The position numbers were made by a program, and so were the translations under genes. From CALGYY01 sp964585485 (GTDB lineage: Bacteria > Bacteroidota > Bacteroidia > Bacteroidales > CAIWKO01): a stretch of 7,512 bases of DNA. The number at the start of each line of letters is the position of its first letter. The stretch's first letter is position 1. The stretch covers positions 1 through 7,512 of the forward strand of contig CAZPDS010000104.1 in NCBI GenBank assembly GCA_964585485.1. The letters run 5' to 3'. This document shows, piece by piece, positions 1 to 5,733 of the stretch. The notes beneath the pieces are model-generated. The model made no database searches. It was not told the DNA's origin and worked only from the letters and a program-made list of their open reading frames with translations.

Positions 1-1
1 C

Positions 2-247
2 CACGTGATGGAGGAGTGCGATGTCGCCTGGTTTGAAGAGCCGGTACCGCCGGATAATCTGGATGCCCTGCTGGAAGTAAGTGTTGACGGCATCCCCGTC
101 GATACCATCTCCAATCATAATGACAACGGGAGTTATATGAAAAACTGTTTTGTTTTTGAGAAAGCGATCCCTTACCTGCAAACGGTGAAATTAAGAAACC
201 TCACCAATGCACATTTCAGGATCAGCTATTTGTTGTACACGCCCTGA
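2..247 (+). CDS. 3' end of a gene cut by the window edge; possible chimera with an enolase-superfamily segment
   Basis: The reading frame is open from the left edge to a TGA at 245-247, so this is the last ~81 codons of a longer gene. A GTG at 5 and ATG at 8 are available starts, but I see no start signal and treat the gene as 5'-truncated. The first ~25 residues (VMEECDVAWFEEPVPPDN and a few more) resemble the strand of mandelate racemase/enolase-superfamily barrels that carries the metal-binding E-E-P. In that family the chain should continue through the rest of the barrel. Here it changes at about base 80 into a Ser/Asn-rich, beta-looking 55-residue tail ending in HFRISYLLYTP, which I cannot place. 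The tail is also more A/T-rich than the head. Either the resemblance is chance within an unknown protein, or two unrelated gene pieces are joined. The function is not assigned. Confidence 0.55.
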   Translation, partial: HVMEECDVAWFEEPVPPDNLDALLEVSVDGIPVDTISNHNDNGSYMKNCFVFEKAIPYLQTVKLRNLTNAHFRISYLLYTP

Positions 248-249
248 AA

Positions 250-284
250 AAAAAGAGGCTGTCTTTCTGCGACAGCCTCTTTTT
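250..284. terminator. Bidirectional intrinsic terminator between convergent genes
   Basis: A perfect stem pairs 250-263 with 271-284 around a 7-base loop. The core is GAGGCTGTC / GACAGCCTC, flanked by a run of A on the left and a run of T on the right, so each strand gives a hairpin followed by a U-tract. It lies 3 bases after the stop of the rightward partial gene and 22 bases beyond the stop of the leftward fibre gene, so it should end both transcripts. Confidence 0.9.
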
Positions 285-306
285 CATATTTTGCAATCAT
301 CACCGT

Positions 307-2358
307 TTATTTCTCCAGTTTCTCAATCCTCGCTTTTAACGCCTCATTCTCGGCTTTGAGTTCTTTCACGGCCTGCAGTAAAACGGCTGTCATGGTGGCG
401 TATTCAACCCCCAGGTAGCCGGCCGAATTTCTGCTGGTCAACTCCGGAAACTGACGTTCCACATCCTGTGCAATAAAGCCAATGTGGCGGCCGTCAGGAT
501 ATGTTTCCGTATTTTTAAATTCATAATAAACAGGCTGAATTTTGCATACCTTGTCGAGTGCATTCATCAAGGGAGTGATATTCTTTTTTAAAGAACTATC
601 TGAAAGATTAGTCCATGGCGTTGAAACATATCCCTTTCCGCTTTTTAACATCTCCAATGCATTGCTTCTCGCCGTTGTTGATGTTCCATTTCCCAGAACG
701 AACAATTGATCTGTACTGACCCATGCGTCGGTAGTATTGGAAGGTATTGTATTGTATCTTCCAAACACGACTTCGGCATAGCTGTCGGCCGTGGAATAGG
801 TGCCTCCGGCAAGGGAGTGTGCACCCGAGGCCGTGGTGTTCCAGCCGGAGGAAAATGCGTTGTTGGCGCTGGCGGTCGTAGCATAGCCGATGGCAAAGGT
901 ATGCTCACCCGTGGCATTGGTTGCCTGTCCAAGGGCTGTGGCGGTATAGGCCGAGGCCAGCGTATGGTCACCGGCGGCAAAGCTCTGCCCGCCGCTGGCC
1001 ACGGTCAGGTAGCCGGCCGAAAAGGAGCAAATTCCGGAGGCCGTATTATTCAGGCCAACGGCAAAGGTATAATGGTTCGTGGCCTTGTTGCTTTCGCCGG
1101 CCACAAAGGCGCGGGCGCCATAGGATTTGTTCAGGTAGCCGAAAGCAATGGAGTTGTTTCCGTAAACCCGGCAGGAGTCGCCAAGGGCAATACCCGACAC
1201 CTCAGAAATATAGTTGTTCCGTCCGATGGCAACGGCATAGGAGGCATTGCTGGTGATCACGTTGTTTTCGCCGATGGTGGCGGAACAACTCCCCTGGGCT
1301 TGTGAGTTATTACCTGCCGCAAAGGAATAGATCCCGGAAGATTTGGAAGAGTACCCAAAAGCCGCTGAATACGCACCGCTGGCCACCACATTAAAACCGA
1401 CCCCCATGCTGTTGATACCGCTGTTTACATCATCCCAGTTCGTGCCAGACACAAAACCAGCCCTGAAGGAGCCGTTGGCGGGTACATACATCATACGGGT
1501 ACCTTCGCCCAGGTTGGGGTTAGGACCGGTGGTTCCGGAACTCAGGATGCCTCCGTTCAGTACATGCAATTTGGCGTACGGAAGGGTGGTGCCTATCCCG
1601 ATAAAGCTACCCGCTTCATAGATGGGAGACGTCGTGCAGGTCGCCATCGTTCCGTTGGATTTCAGAATATAGTTTGCGGTGGCACAGCCAATGGACCCGG
1701 TAGGTCCCTGAGGTCCCTGGGGACCGGTGGCACCGGTAGCGCCGGTGGCCCCGGCAGGGCCTGTAGCACCCGCCGGGCCTGTTACGCCTTGAATACCCTG
1801 AGGTCCCGGAGTACCCTGCAGTCCCTGTAATCCCTGAGGTCCCATAGCCCCGGTCGGCCCGGTCACACCCTGTATACCTTGCGTTCCCTGAGGTCCCGGA
1901 ATACCCTGAGGTCCTTGGGCACCGGCAGCACCGGTGGCCCCGGTGGCGCCAGTAGGTCCGGTAACACCCTGCAAACCCTGCGGACCCTGGGCACCGGTAG
2001 CACCGGCAGGTCCGGTCGCACCGGCCGCACCCGCGGCACCCGCGGCGCCGGTAGGTCCGGTAACACCGGGAAGACCCTGCGGACCGGCAGGTCCGAGGGC
2101 AATCAGCCACTGGGTTCCATCCCAATAATAGAAGGCCTTGAGGGTGGTATCGTAGACCAACAAGCCGCTTGCCGGAGTGGCAATAGCCAGACGCTGGGCC
2201 GTTGTCACGCGCGGGATCAAAAGACCTTTGTCGGAAGCATTGAGTTCGAGCACGGCCGAAGGGTGCGGGCTTGTAGTTCCTATACCGACGTTATTCTGAC
2301 CAAAGAGAGCGGTGAGCGACATAAACAGGCCGGCCACCAGGATCAAACGTTTTTTCAT
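307..2358 (-). CDS. Secreted collagen-like / YadA-head-like fibre protein with C-terminal S74 intramolecular chaperone domain
   Basis: This 683-residue protein is predicted to form a trimeric surface or secreted fibre. Residues 1-21 (MKKRLILVAG..., ending near FGQ) form a signal peptide. Residues ~22-86 are the Bacteroidota fibre N-terminal module (VGIGTTSP, KGLLIPR, LLVYDTT, YYWDGTQW). Residues 89-223 are 45 unbroken Gly-X-Y triplets. A second VGIGTT-like module (FIGIGTTLPYAKLHV) lies at ~252-267. Residues ~317-536 contain about 16 repeats of ~14 residues with an S-x-A-x-G pattern, like the YadA head beta-roll. The last ~98 residues match the peptidase S74 / endosialidase chaperone: SDSSLKKNI at 586-594, IGFIAQDVE at 628-636, and a coiled coil at ~660-683. 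Family knowledge: S74 domains fold as trimers, drive fibre assembly and often cut themselves off at a Ser near SD-x-x-LK. No type IX sorting domain or lipobox is visible, so how it is anchored is unknown. An adhesin or matrix role is inference. The start is the only Met giving an intact signal peptide. Confidence 0.88.
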   Translation of the reverse strand: MKKRLILVAGLFMSLTALFGQNNVGIGTTSPHPSAVLELNASDKGLLIPRVTTAQRLAIATPASGLLVYDTTLKAFYYWDGTQWLIALGPAGPQGLPGVTGPTGAAGAAGAAGATGPAGATGAQGPQGLQGVTGPTGATGATGAAGAQGPQGIPGPQGTQGIQGVTGPTGAMGPQGLQGLQGTPGPQGIQGVTGPAGATGPAGATGATGATGPQGPQGPTGSIGCATANYILKSNGTMATCTTSPIYEAGSFIGIGTTLPYAKLHVLNGGILSSGTTGPNPNLGEGTRMMYVPANGSFRAGFVSGTNWDDVNSGINSMGVGFNVVASGAYSAAFGYSSKSSGIYSFAAGNNSQAQGSCSATIGENNVITSNASYAVAIGRNNYISEVSGIALGDSCRVYGNNSIAFGYLNKSYGARAFVAGESNKATNHYTFAVGLNNTASGICSFSAGYLTVASGGQSFAAGDHTLASAYTATALGQATNATGEHTFAIGYATTASANNAFSSGWNTTASGAHSLAGGTYSTADSYAEVVFGRYNTIPSNTTDAWVSTDQLFVLGNGTSTTARSNALEMLKSGKGYVSTPWTNLSDSSLKKNITPLMNALDKVCKIQPVYYEFKNTETYPDGRHIGFIAQDVERQFPELTSRNSAGYLGVEYATMTAVLLQAVKELKAENEALKARIEKLEK
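751..1410 (-). repeat. YadA-head-like 14-residue repeats (about 16 copies)
   Basis: These bases encode residues ~317-536 of the fibre protein. The segment splits into units such as SAAFGYSSKSSGIY, SFAAGNNSQAQGSC, TFAVGLNNTASGIC and SFAAGDHTLASAYT. Nearly all are exactly 14 residues; one, beginning SATIGENN, reads as 16. The S-x-A-x-G start of each unit is the signature of the left-handed parallel beta-roll in YadA-type trimeric heads. The usual YadA membrane anchor is absent; the S74 domain occupies the C-terminus instead. Confidence 0.82.
1690..2094 (-). repeat. Collagen Gly-X-Y repeat block (45 triplets) with a ~99-bp higher-order period
   Basis: These bases encode residues 89-223 of the fibre protein as 45 consecutive G-X-Y triplets without interruption or any charged residue. 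Y is mostly Thr (16 triplets) or Gln (16), then Ala (8) and Pro (3). The marker GVTGP recurs at triplets 4, 15, 26 and 35, giving spacings of 11, 11 and 9 triplets. The same period shows in the DNA: GTAGGTCCGGTAACACC starts at 1952 and again at 2051, exactly 99 bases apart. This suggests growth by duplication of a 33-residue unit. Confidence 0.92.
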
Positions 2359-2427
2359 AAAATTATGTATCTATTTTAGTATATAGGTTGAGACGGAGCA
2401 ATCAGATAACTTGTAGCTTAAGGACAA

Positions 2428-2460
2428 CAAACTTACTAAAAAAAACAGCACTCCAACAAA
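2428..2460 (-). promoter_or_regulatory. Candidate Bacteroidota-type promoter for the fibre gene
   Basis: Read on the minus strand, TTTG (2457-2460) is followed after 21 bases by TAAGTTTG (2428-2435), matching the TTTG / TAnnTTTG pattern of the Bacteroidota primary sigma factor. Transcription would begin near 2420, leaving a ~60-base leader before the ATG at 2358. It lies immediately after the purN stop, so the fibre gene can be transcribed independently of purN. Confidence 0.55.
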
Positions 2461-2484
2461 ATCAAGAGCCCGTGAGGTGCTGTT
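2438..2484 (-). terminator. Weak candidate terminator of purN, overlapping the next promoter
   Basis: On the minus strand AACAGCAC (2477-2484, inside the end of purN) can pair with GTGCTGTT (2444-2451), an 8-bp stem followed directly by a run of T down to 2438. The loop is long (25 bases) and the stem not very G+C-rich, so termination may be inefficient. The T-run lies between the -33 and -7 boxes proposed for the fibre gene. Confidence 0.35.
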
Positions 2485-3058
2485 GCAGTATTTGTTCAAT
2501 GACGGCTGGGTAATGCGCATGTTCCAGGGCGTGAATGCGAGCCGCCAGGGTAGCCGGTGTATCGTCGGGCAACACGGCACAGCGTGCCTGGAAGATTATA
2601 GCGCCTTCGTCATAGTTTTCGTTGACATAATGGATAGTGATGCCCGATACGGTCTCTCCAGCCGCGATAACAGCCCGGTGCACATGATCGCCGTACATTC
2701 CCTTACCACCGTAAGCGGGCAACAGGGCGGGATGAATGTTCACCATACGATGAGGATAGGCTTGCACCACCTCTGCCGGGATGCGGCGCATAAAGCCGGC
2801 CAGCACCACAAAATCAATGTGATGTTTGTGCAGCATCTCCAACAAGCGTTCGCCCTTGCGCAGGTGTTCCTGCACTATCAACAAACCGGGGACACCTGCA
2901 TCGGTCGCCCGTTTCAACACAAAAGCAGCGGGCTGATCCGACAAGATTAAGGCCACCTGTACCTGTGAACTATTTCGAAAATAATCCAGGATCTGTTGGG
3001 CATTGCTGCCGTTGCCGGAGGCGAAAATAGCCAGCCTTACGGGAAATTTATGTTCCAT
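2462..3058 (-). CDS. purN: Phosphoribosylglycinamide formyltransferase (GAR transformylase)
   Basis: PurN transfers a formyl group from 10-formyltetrahydrofolate to glycinamide ribonucleotide, the third step of de novo purine synthesis, in the cytoplasm. At 198 residues it has the family's usual bacterial length. Visible motifs: the phosphate-binding GNGSN at 15-19; NIHPALLP with the catalytic Asn107 and His109; SGITIHYV with His143; and the DEGAI loop with catalytic Asp150 followed by IIFQ. The segment YGGKGMYGDHVHRAV (116-130) is also family-typical. The ATG at 3058 gives an N-terminus that runs straight into the first beta strand (VRLAIFASG). It is transcribed away from acpP; the next gene in the same direction is the fibre gene, 103 bases on, with its own promoter. 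No defect is seen. Confidence 0.96.
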   Translation of the reverse strand: MEHKFPVRLAIFASGNGSNAQQILDYFRNSSQVQVALILSDQPAAFVLKRATDAGVPGLLIVQEHLRKGERLLEMLHKHHIDFVVLAGFMRRIPAEVVQAYPHRMVNIHPALLPAYGGKGMYGDHVHRAVIAAGETVSGITIHYVNENYDEGAIIFQARCAVLPDDTPATLAARIHALEHAHYPAVIEQILQQHLTGS

Positions 3059-3096
3059 GCCTGAGTGTAGGATTAAGGTGTATTTAAAGGAGCGTG

Positions 3097-3158
3097 AAAC
3101 GTATCGCCCGATTGCCGATTCCCCCTATTAGGGACGTTCCGCGTACAAAGATACGTTT
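3097..3158. repeat. Inverted repeat with 9-bp arms upstream of purN
   Basis: AAACGTATC at 3097-3105 is the exact reverse complement of GATACGTTT at 3150-3158, with 44 bases between the arms. The right arm overlaps the candidate purN -7 box and lies upstream of the likely start of transcription. The pair therefore looks more like two protein-binding sites (centres 53 bp apart, about five helical turns) than an RNA stem. It could be chance. Confidence 0.4.
3146..3153 (-). promoter_or_regulatory. Candidate -7 box for purN
   Basis: On the minus strand this reads TATCTTTG, a full match to TAnnTTTG. Transcription would start near 3139, giving an ~80-base leader. I see no TTG at the proper distance upstream, where the sequence is A/T-rich. 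The box overlaps one arm of the inverted repeat at 3097-3158. Confidence 0.45.
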
Positions 3159-3269
3159 TCCTTTACATAATTATAATAGGAACCCCCTGAGAATGCCGGC
3201 AATGAAGCGGTCGAAATGGTGACAGAATGCTGTTTATTGTGTAGAAATTGGCTCTTCAATCTTAAATAA

Positions 3270-3291
3270 TGTTAAAAAATATTTTTTAACA
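3270..3291. promoter_or_regulatory. Perfect 22-bp palindrome, candidate operator
   Basis: The 11-base arm TGTTAAAAAAT is followed directly by its exact reverse complement. The half-site TGTTAAAAA occurs again at 3332-3340, 62 bases further on and just ahead of the acpP promoter. Perfect symmetry with no loop suggests a dimeric regulator site rather than a terminator hairpin. No regulator can be named from the sequence, and A/T-richness raises the odds of chance. Confidence 0.4.
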
Positions 3292-3355
3292 GCCCCCTTT
3301 TTGTGCTGATTAATTGGAACTTACGCGTATTTGTTAAAAATTTGAAAACACTTAG

Positions 3356-3387
3356 GTTGGTCATGTTTGGGGGAATTGTTTCCTTTG
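3356..3387 (+). promoter_or_regulatory. Candidate promoter for acpP-fabF-rnc
   Basis: TTG at 3357-3359 is followed after 20 bases by TTCCTTTG (3380-3387), one mismatch from TAnnTTTG. Transcription would start near 3394, leaving a leader of about 20 bases. The sequence before the acpP ATG is A-rich (CTAAAAAACGAAAATT) with no Shine-Dalgarno element, as is usual in Bacteroidota. Confidence 0.5.
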
Positions 3388-3415
3388 CAGCCGGTTTAAC
3401 TAAAAAACGAAAATT

Positions 3416-3652
3416 ATGTCAGACATTGCAACAAGAGTAAAGGCTATCATTGTAGAGAAGCTTAATATCGATGAGAACGAGGTAACTCCCGAAGCAAGCT
3501 TCACCAATGACTTAGGTGCTGATTCACTCGACACCGTTGAACTGATCATGGAATTCGAAAAAGAATTCAACATTGCCATTCCGGACGAAGAAGCTGAAAA
3601 GATCGGCACCGTTGGCGATGCCATGAAATACATTGAATCGAACACTAAGTAA
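3416..3652 (+). CDS. acpP: Acyl carrier protein
   Basis: AcpP carries the growing acyl chain on a 4'-phosphopantetheine arm during type II fatty acid synthesis in the cytoplasm. The 78-residue acidic protein has the conserved helix-2 motif GADSLDTVELIMEFEKEF. Ser37 in D-S-L is the attachment site for the prosthetic group. Length and composition are standard. The ATG at 3416 fits the family's short N-terminal helix (MSDIATRVKAIIVEKL). fabF follows 19 bases after its stop, so the carrier and its main condensing enzyme are almost certainly co-transcribed. Confidence 0.98.
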   Translation: MSDIATRVKAIIVEKLNIDENEVTPEASFTNDLGADSLDTVELIMEFEKEFNIAIPDEEAEKIGTVGDAMKYIESNTK

Positions 3653-3671
3653 TCACTTTACTTTAGAACCA

Positions 3672-4922
3672 ATGAAGCTAAGACGTGTAGTCGTTACAGG
3701 CCTTGGCGCATTGACTCCAATAGGCAACACCGTCCCGGAATTCTGGGACGGATTGCTTAATGGGGTTTCCGGTGCAGCCAAAATCACGCGTTTTGATCCC
3801 TCGAAATTCAAAACGCAGTTTGCCTGCGAACTCAAAAATTTTGACATTACCACCTTACTCGATCGTAAGGAAGCCCGTAAGTTTGATCCTTACGCGCACT
3901 ATGCTTTATTTGTAGCCGAAGAAATTGTTAAGAACAGCGGCTTGTTGTCGGAGACCCTGAACCTGGATCGCGTTGGTGTGATTTGGGGATCGGGCATTGG
4001 CGGCCTCACTACGTTTCACGAAGAAGTGGAAGCCTTTGCTAAGGGTGATGGAACGCCTCGTTTCAACCCCTTCTTTATTCCGAAAATGATTGCCGACACT
4101 GCAGCCGGGCATATTTCGATCCGTAATGGATTCCGCGGTCCCAACTTCGCGACAGTTTCGGCTTGTGCCTCTTCGGCCAACGCCCTGGTAGATTCCTTCA
4201 ATTACATCCGTTTCGGCATGGCCGATGCGTTTGTTACCGGAGGTTCGGAAGCAGCGGTAGCGCCCGGTGGCATCGGCGGATTCAACTCCATGCACGCTAT
4301 TTCGGTGCGCAACGACGACCCTCAAACAGCCTCCCGTCCCTTCGATAAAGACCGCGATGGTTTTGTGCTGGGTGAAGGTGCGGCCGGGATGGTTTTTGAA
4401 GAGCTGGAACACGCTTTAGCCCGTGGTGCCCATATTTACTGTGAAGTAGCCGGAGGCGGTATGACCGCCGATGCATACCACATGACACAACCTCATCCTG
4501 AAGGTCTGGGCGCTTATAATGTGATGAAAATTTCGCTGGAAGATGCCGGGTTGAAACCCGAAGACATTGACCACATCAACACCCACGGAACCTCTACTCC
4601 GCTGGGAGATATTGCCGAACCCCAGGCCATCGTGAAATTGTTTGGTGATCATGCCAGAAACATCAACATCAACTCCACCAAGTCCATGACCGGGCATCTC
4701 CTGGGCGCTGCCGGCGCCGTTGAGGCGGTAGCATCGATTCTGGCGGTGGTGAATGATATTGTGCCACCCACCATCAACCACTTTACCGATGATCCTCAGA
4801 TTCCGGATTTGAACTTTACGTTCAACCAGCCCCAGAAGCGCGTTGTACGTGCTGCGCTGAGCAACACCTTCGGTTTTGGTGGTCATAATGCGTCCATTAT
4901 TTTCAAAAAGTACACAGCCTGA
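3672..4922 (+). CDS. fabF: 3-oxoacyl-[acyl-carrier-protein] synthase II
   Basis: FabF condenses malonyl-ACP with acyl-ACP, extending the fatty acid chain by two carbons. The 416-residue protein shows the thiolase-fold catalytic set: nucleophile Cys165 in TVSACASS, His305 in NTHGTSTPLGD, Lys337 and His342 in STKSMTGHLLGAAGA, and the C-terminal gate sequence SNTFGFGGHNAS (Phe402). I chose the ATG at 3672 because the family begins directly with RRVVVTGLGALTPIG. The frame is open back to 3633, but that would overlap acpP and add a 13-residue extension with no family counterpart. Substrate neighbour acpP lies immediately upstream. The 3' end overlaps the proposed rnc start by 35 bases. No defect is seen. 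Confidence 0.97.
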   Translation: MKLRRVVVTGLGALTPIGNTVPEFWDGLLNGVSGAAKITRFDPSKFKTQFACELKNFDITTLLDRKEARKFDPYAHYALFVAEEIVKNSGLLSETLNLDRVGVIWGSGIGGLTTFHEEVEAFAKGDGTPRFNPFFIPKMIADTAAGHISIRNGFRGPNFATVSACASSANALVDSFNYIRFGMADAFVTGGSEAAVAPGGIGGFNSMHAISVRNDDPQTASRPFDKDRDGFVLGEGAAGMVFEELEHALARGAHIYCEVAGGGMTADAYHMTQPHPEGLGAYNVMKISLEDAGLKPEDIDHINTHGTSTPLGDIAEPQAIVKLFGDHARNININSTKSMTGHLLGAAGAVEAVASILAVVNDIVPPTINHFTDDPQIPDLNFTFNQPQKRVVRAALSNTFGFGGHNASIIFKKYTA

Positions 4923-5661
4923 TCCCTTGATTCTGCCGGGTTTCATAAGGTATACGTTTCATAAGGAAAAAAAATTAGCGCAAACGCTAAGGAATATTCT
5001 CGGGTTCTGGCCCGGGAATATTTATTTATACATCCTCGCCTTGCGGCACCGTACGGCGGCCCTGGAAATTGCCGCCGGCAAAAAAATCAGCAATGAGCGT
5101 TTGGAGTTTCTGGGCGATGCTATCCTGAGTTCAGTCATTGCCGACTTTTTATTTCACAAATATCCCTTTAAAGACGAGGGCTTCCTCACACAGATGCGCT
5201 CCAAGTTCGTGTCGCGGGCCAGCCTGAACGACTTGTCTGTCAAGATGGGTATCGTGGACCTCATCCACATCGACAATGAATCGGGCAACGTGTACCGCTC
5301 CATGGGGGGCGATGCGCTGGAGGCCTTGATAGGAGCTATTTATATCGACAGAGGCTATGCCTTCACCCGCCACATCATCATCGACCTGATCATCAAAGAT
5401 CACATGAATCCTGATGAACTGGAGGCCCGTGAGCTCAACTACAAAAGCAAGTTGATCGAATTCGCCCAGAAATCTAAGCTCAATCTGGAATTTCGCATCA
5501 AAGGCGAAACCGGCCGGGGGTACGCACGTGAGTACATCGTGGAAGCCTGGGTGGCCCAGCAATTATGGGGAAGCGGGCAGGGACACAGCATTAAGGAAGC
5601 TGAACAAGCCGCTGCAGAGACAGCCTGCGCAAAGATTCCGAATCAGACCACGGAACATTAA
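4888..5661 (+). CDS. rnc: Ribonuclease III
   Basis: RNase III cuts double-stranded RNA and processes rRNA precursors and structured mRNAs. The 257-residue protein has the N-terminal nuclease domain with the signature NERLEFLGDAIL (69-80). Metal ligands are Glu70, Glu73 and Asp77, with Asp142 and Glu145 in GGDALEALIGAIYID. A C-terminal double-stranded-RNA-binding domain spans ~183-252 (NYKSKLIEFAQ ... GHSIKEAEQAAAETA). In the last helix the usual S-K-K reads S-I-K, which should be a mild change. The start is not certain: ATG 4888 lies within fabF (35-base overlap) and gives a normal length, while a TTG at 4927, just after the fabF stop, is an in-frame alternative. The early coding region contains strong RNA hairpins (4975-5023) and a 16-base-period repeat (4940-4966). 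Confidence 0.94.
   Translation: MRPLFSKSTQPDPLILPGFIRYTFHKEKKLAQTLRNILGFWPGNIYLYILALRHRTAALEIAAGKKISNERLEFLGDAILSSVIADFLFHKYPFKDEGFLTQMRSKFVSRASLNDLSVKMGIVDLIHIDNESGNVYRSMGGDALEALIGAIYIDRGYAFTRHIIIDLIIKDHMNPDELEARELNYKSKLIEFAQKSKLNLEFRIKGETGRGYAREYIVEAWVAQQLWGSGQGHSIKEAEQAAAETACAKIPNQTTEH
4940..4966 (+). repeat. Short direct repeat GTTTCATAAGG, period 16
   Basis: GTTTCATAAGG occurs at 4940-4950 and again at 4956-4966. The 16-base period is not a multiple of three, so the copies are read in different frames within the N-terminal codons of rnc. It lies between the fabF stop and the hairpins. Confidence 0.6.
4975..5023 (+). promoter_or_regulatory. Two consecutive RNA hairpins in the early rnc coding region
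   Basis: Hairpin 1 is TTAGCG (4975-4980), loop CAAA, CGCTAA (4985-4990). Hairpin 2 pairs 4992-5004 with 5011-5023: AATATTC and CGGG on the left, CCCG and GAATATT on the right, with two G-U wobbles and a 6-base loop, making a 13-bp stem. No clean U-tract follows, so a terminator is unlikely. Position inside an RNase III gene suggests a processing or autoregulatory site by analogy with the E. coli rnc leader. The bases also encode the family-conserved NILGFWPGN segment, so chance cannot be excluded. Confidence 0.45.
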
Positions 5662-5674
5662 GGTCGAACTGAAA

Positions 5675-5682
5675 TATTTTTG
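5675..5682 (+). promoter_or_regulatory. Candidate -7 box for the ClC gene
   Basis: TATTTTTG matches TAnnTTTG, 14 bases after the rnc stop. Transcription would begin near 5690, giving a ~45-base leader to the ATG at 5734. No TTG is found at the usual upstream distance, so support is partial; read-through from rnc is also possible since I see no terminator in the 72-base gap. Confidence 0.4.
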
Positions 5683-5733
5683 TTATCTTCGCCCCTTCCC
5701 GCAGGCCGCCTGAACAAAGGCCCTGATGATACT

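Larger units (their letters stand above)
3059..3415. other. Divergent purN-acpP intergenic region
   Basis: These 357 bases contain no credible gene. They are markedly more A/T-rich than the flanking genes, most of all at 3255-3350. From left to right they hold the purN leader with its inverted repeat and -7 box, a stretch at ~3160-3265 where I recognise nothing, a perfect 22-bp palindrome (3270-3291), a repeat of its half-site (3332-3340), and the acpP promoter. Confidence 0.75.

Noticed and set aside
706..1305. Long open frame on the + strand opposite the fibre gene (199 codons), with others at 921-1256, 1564-1830, 1879-2379 and 1934-2128
   Set aside because: They mirror repetitive Gly/Ala/Ser/Thr codons of the fibre gene, giving low-complexity products with no family resemblance; the minus-strand protein has a clear domain order.
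1690..2094. Regular short repeats that might suggest a CRISPR array or satellite
   Set aside because: The repeats have no spacers and keep the reading frame throughout; they are Gly-X-Y codons.
2477..2950. 157-codon open frame antisense to purN
   Set aside because: Purely a shadow of purN, whose catalytic motifs are all present on the other strand.
3270..3300. Palindrome plus following sequence as an intrinsic terminator
   Set aside because: The stem is almost entirely A-T with no loop, and it lies between divergent genes, where no transcript is expected to end.
3633..3671. Upstream extension of fabF overlapping acpP
   Set aside because: The added 13 residues are unlike any FabF N-terminus, and the ATG at 3672 fits the family exactly.
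4416..4946. 176-codon open frame antisense to fabF, and a 168-codon one at 3906-4412
   Set aside because: Opposite a fully conserved fabF, with no recognisable protein features or start signals.
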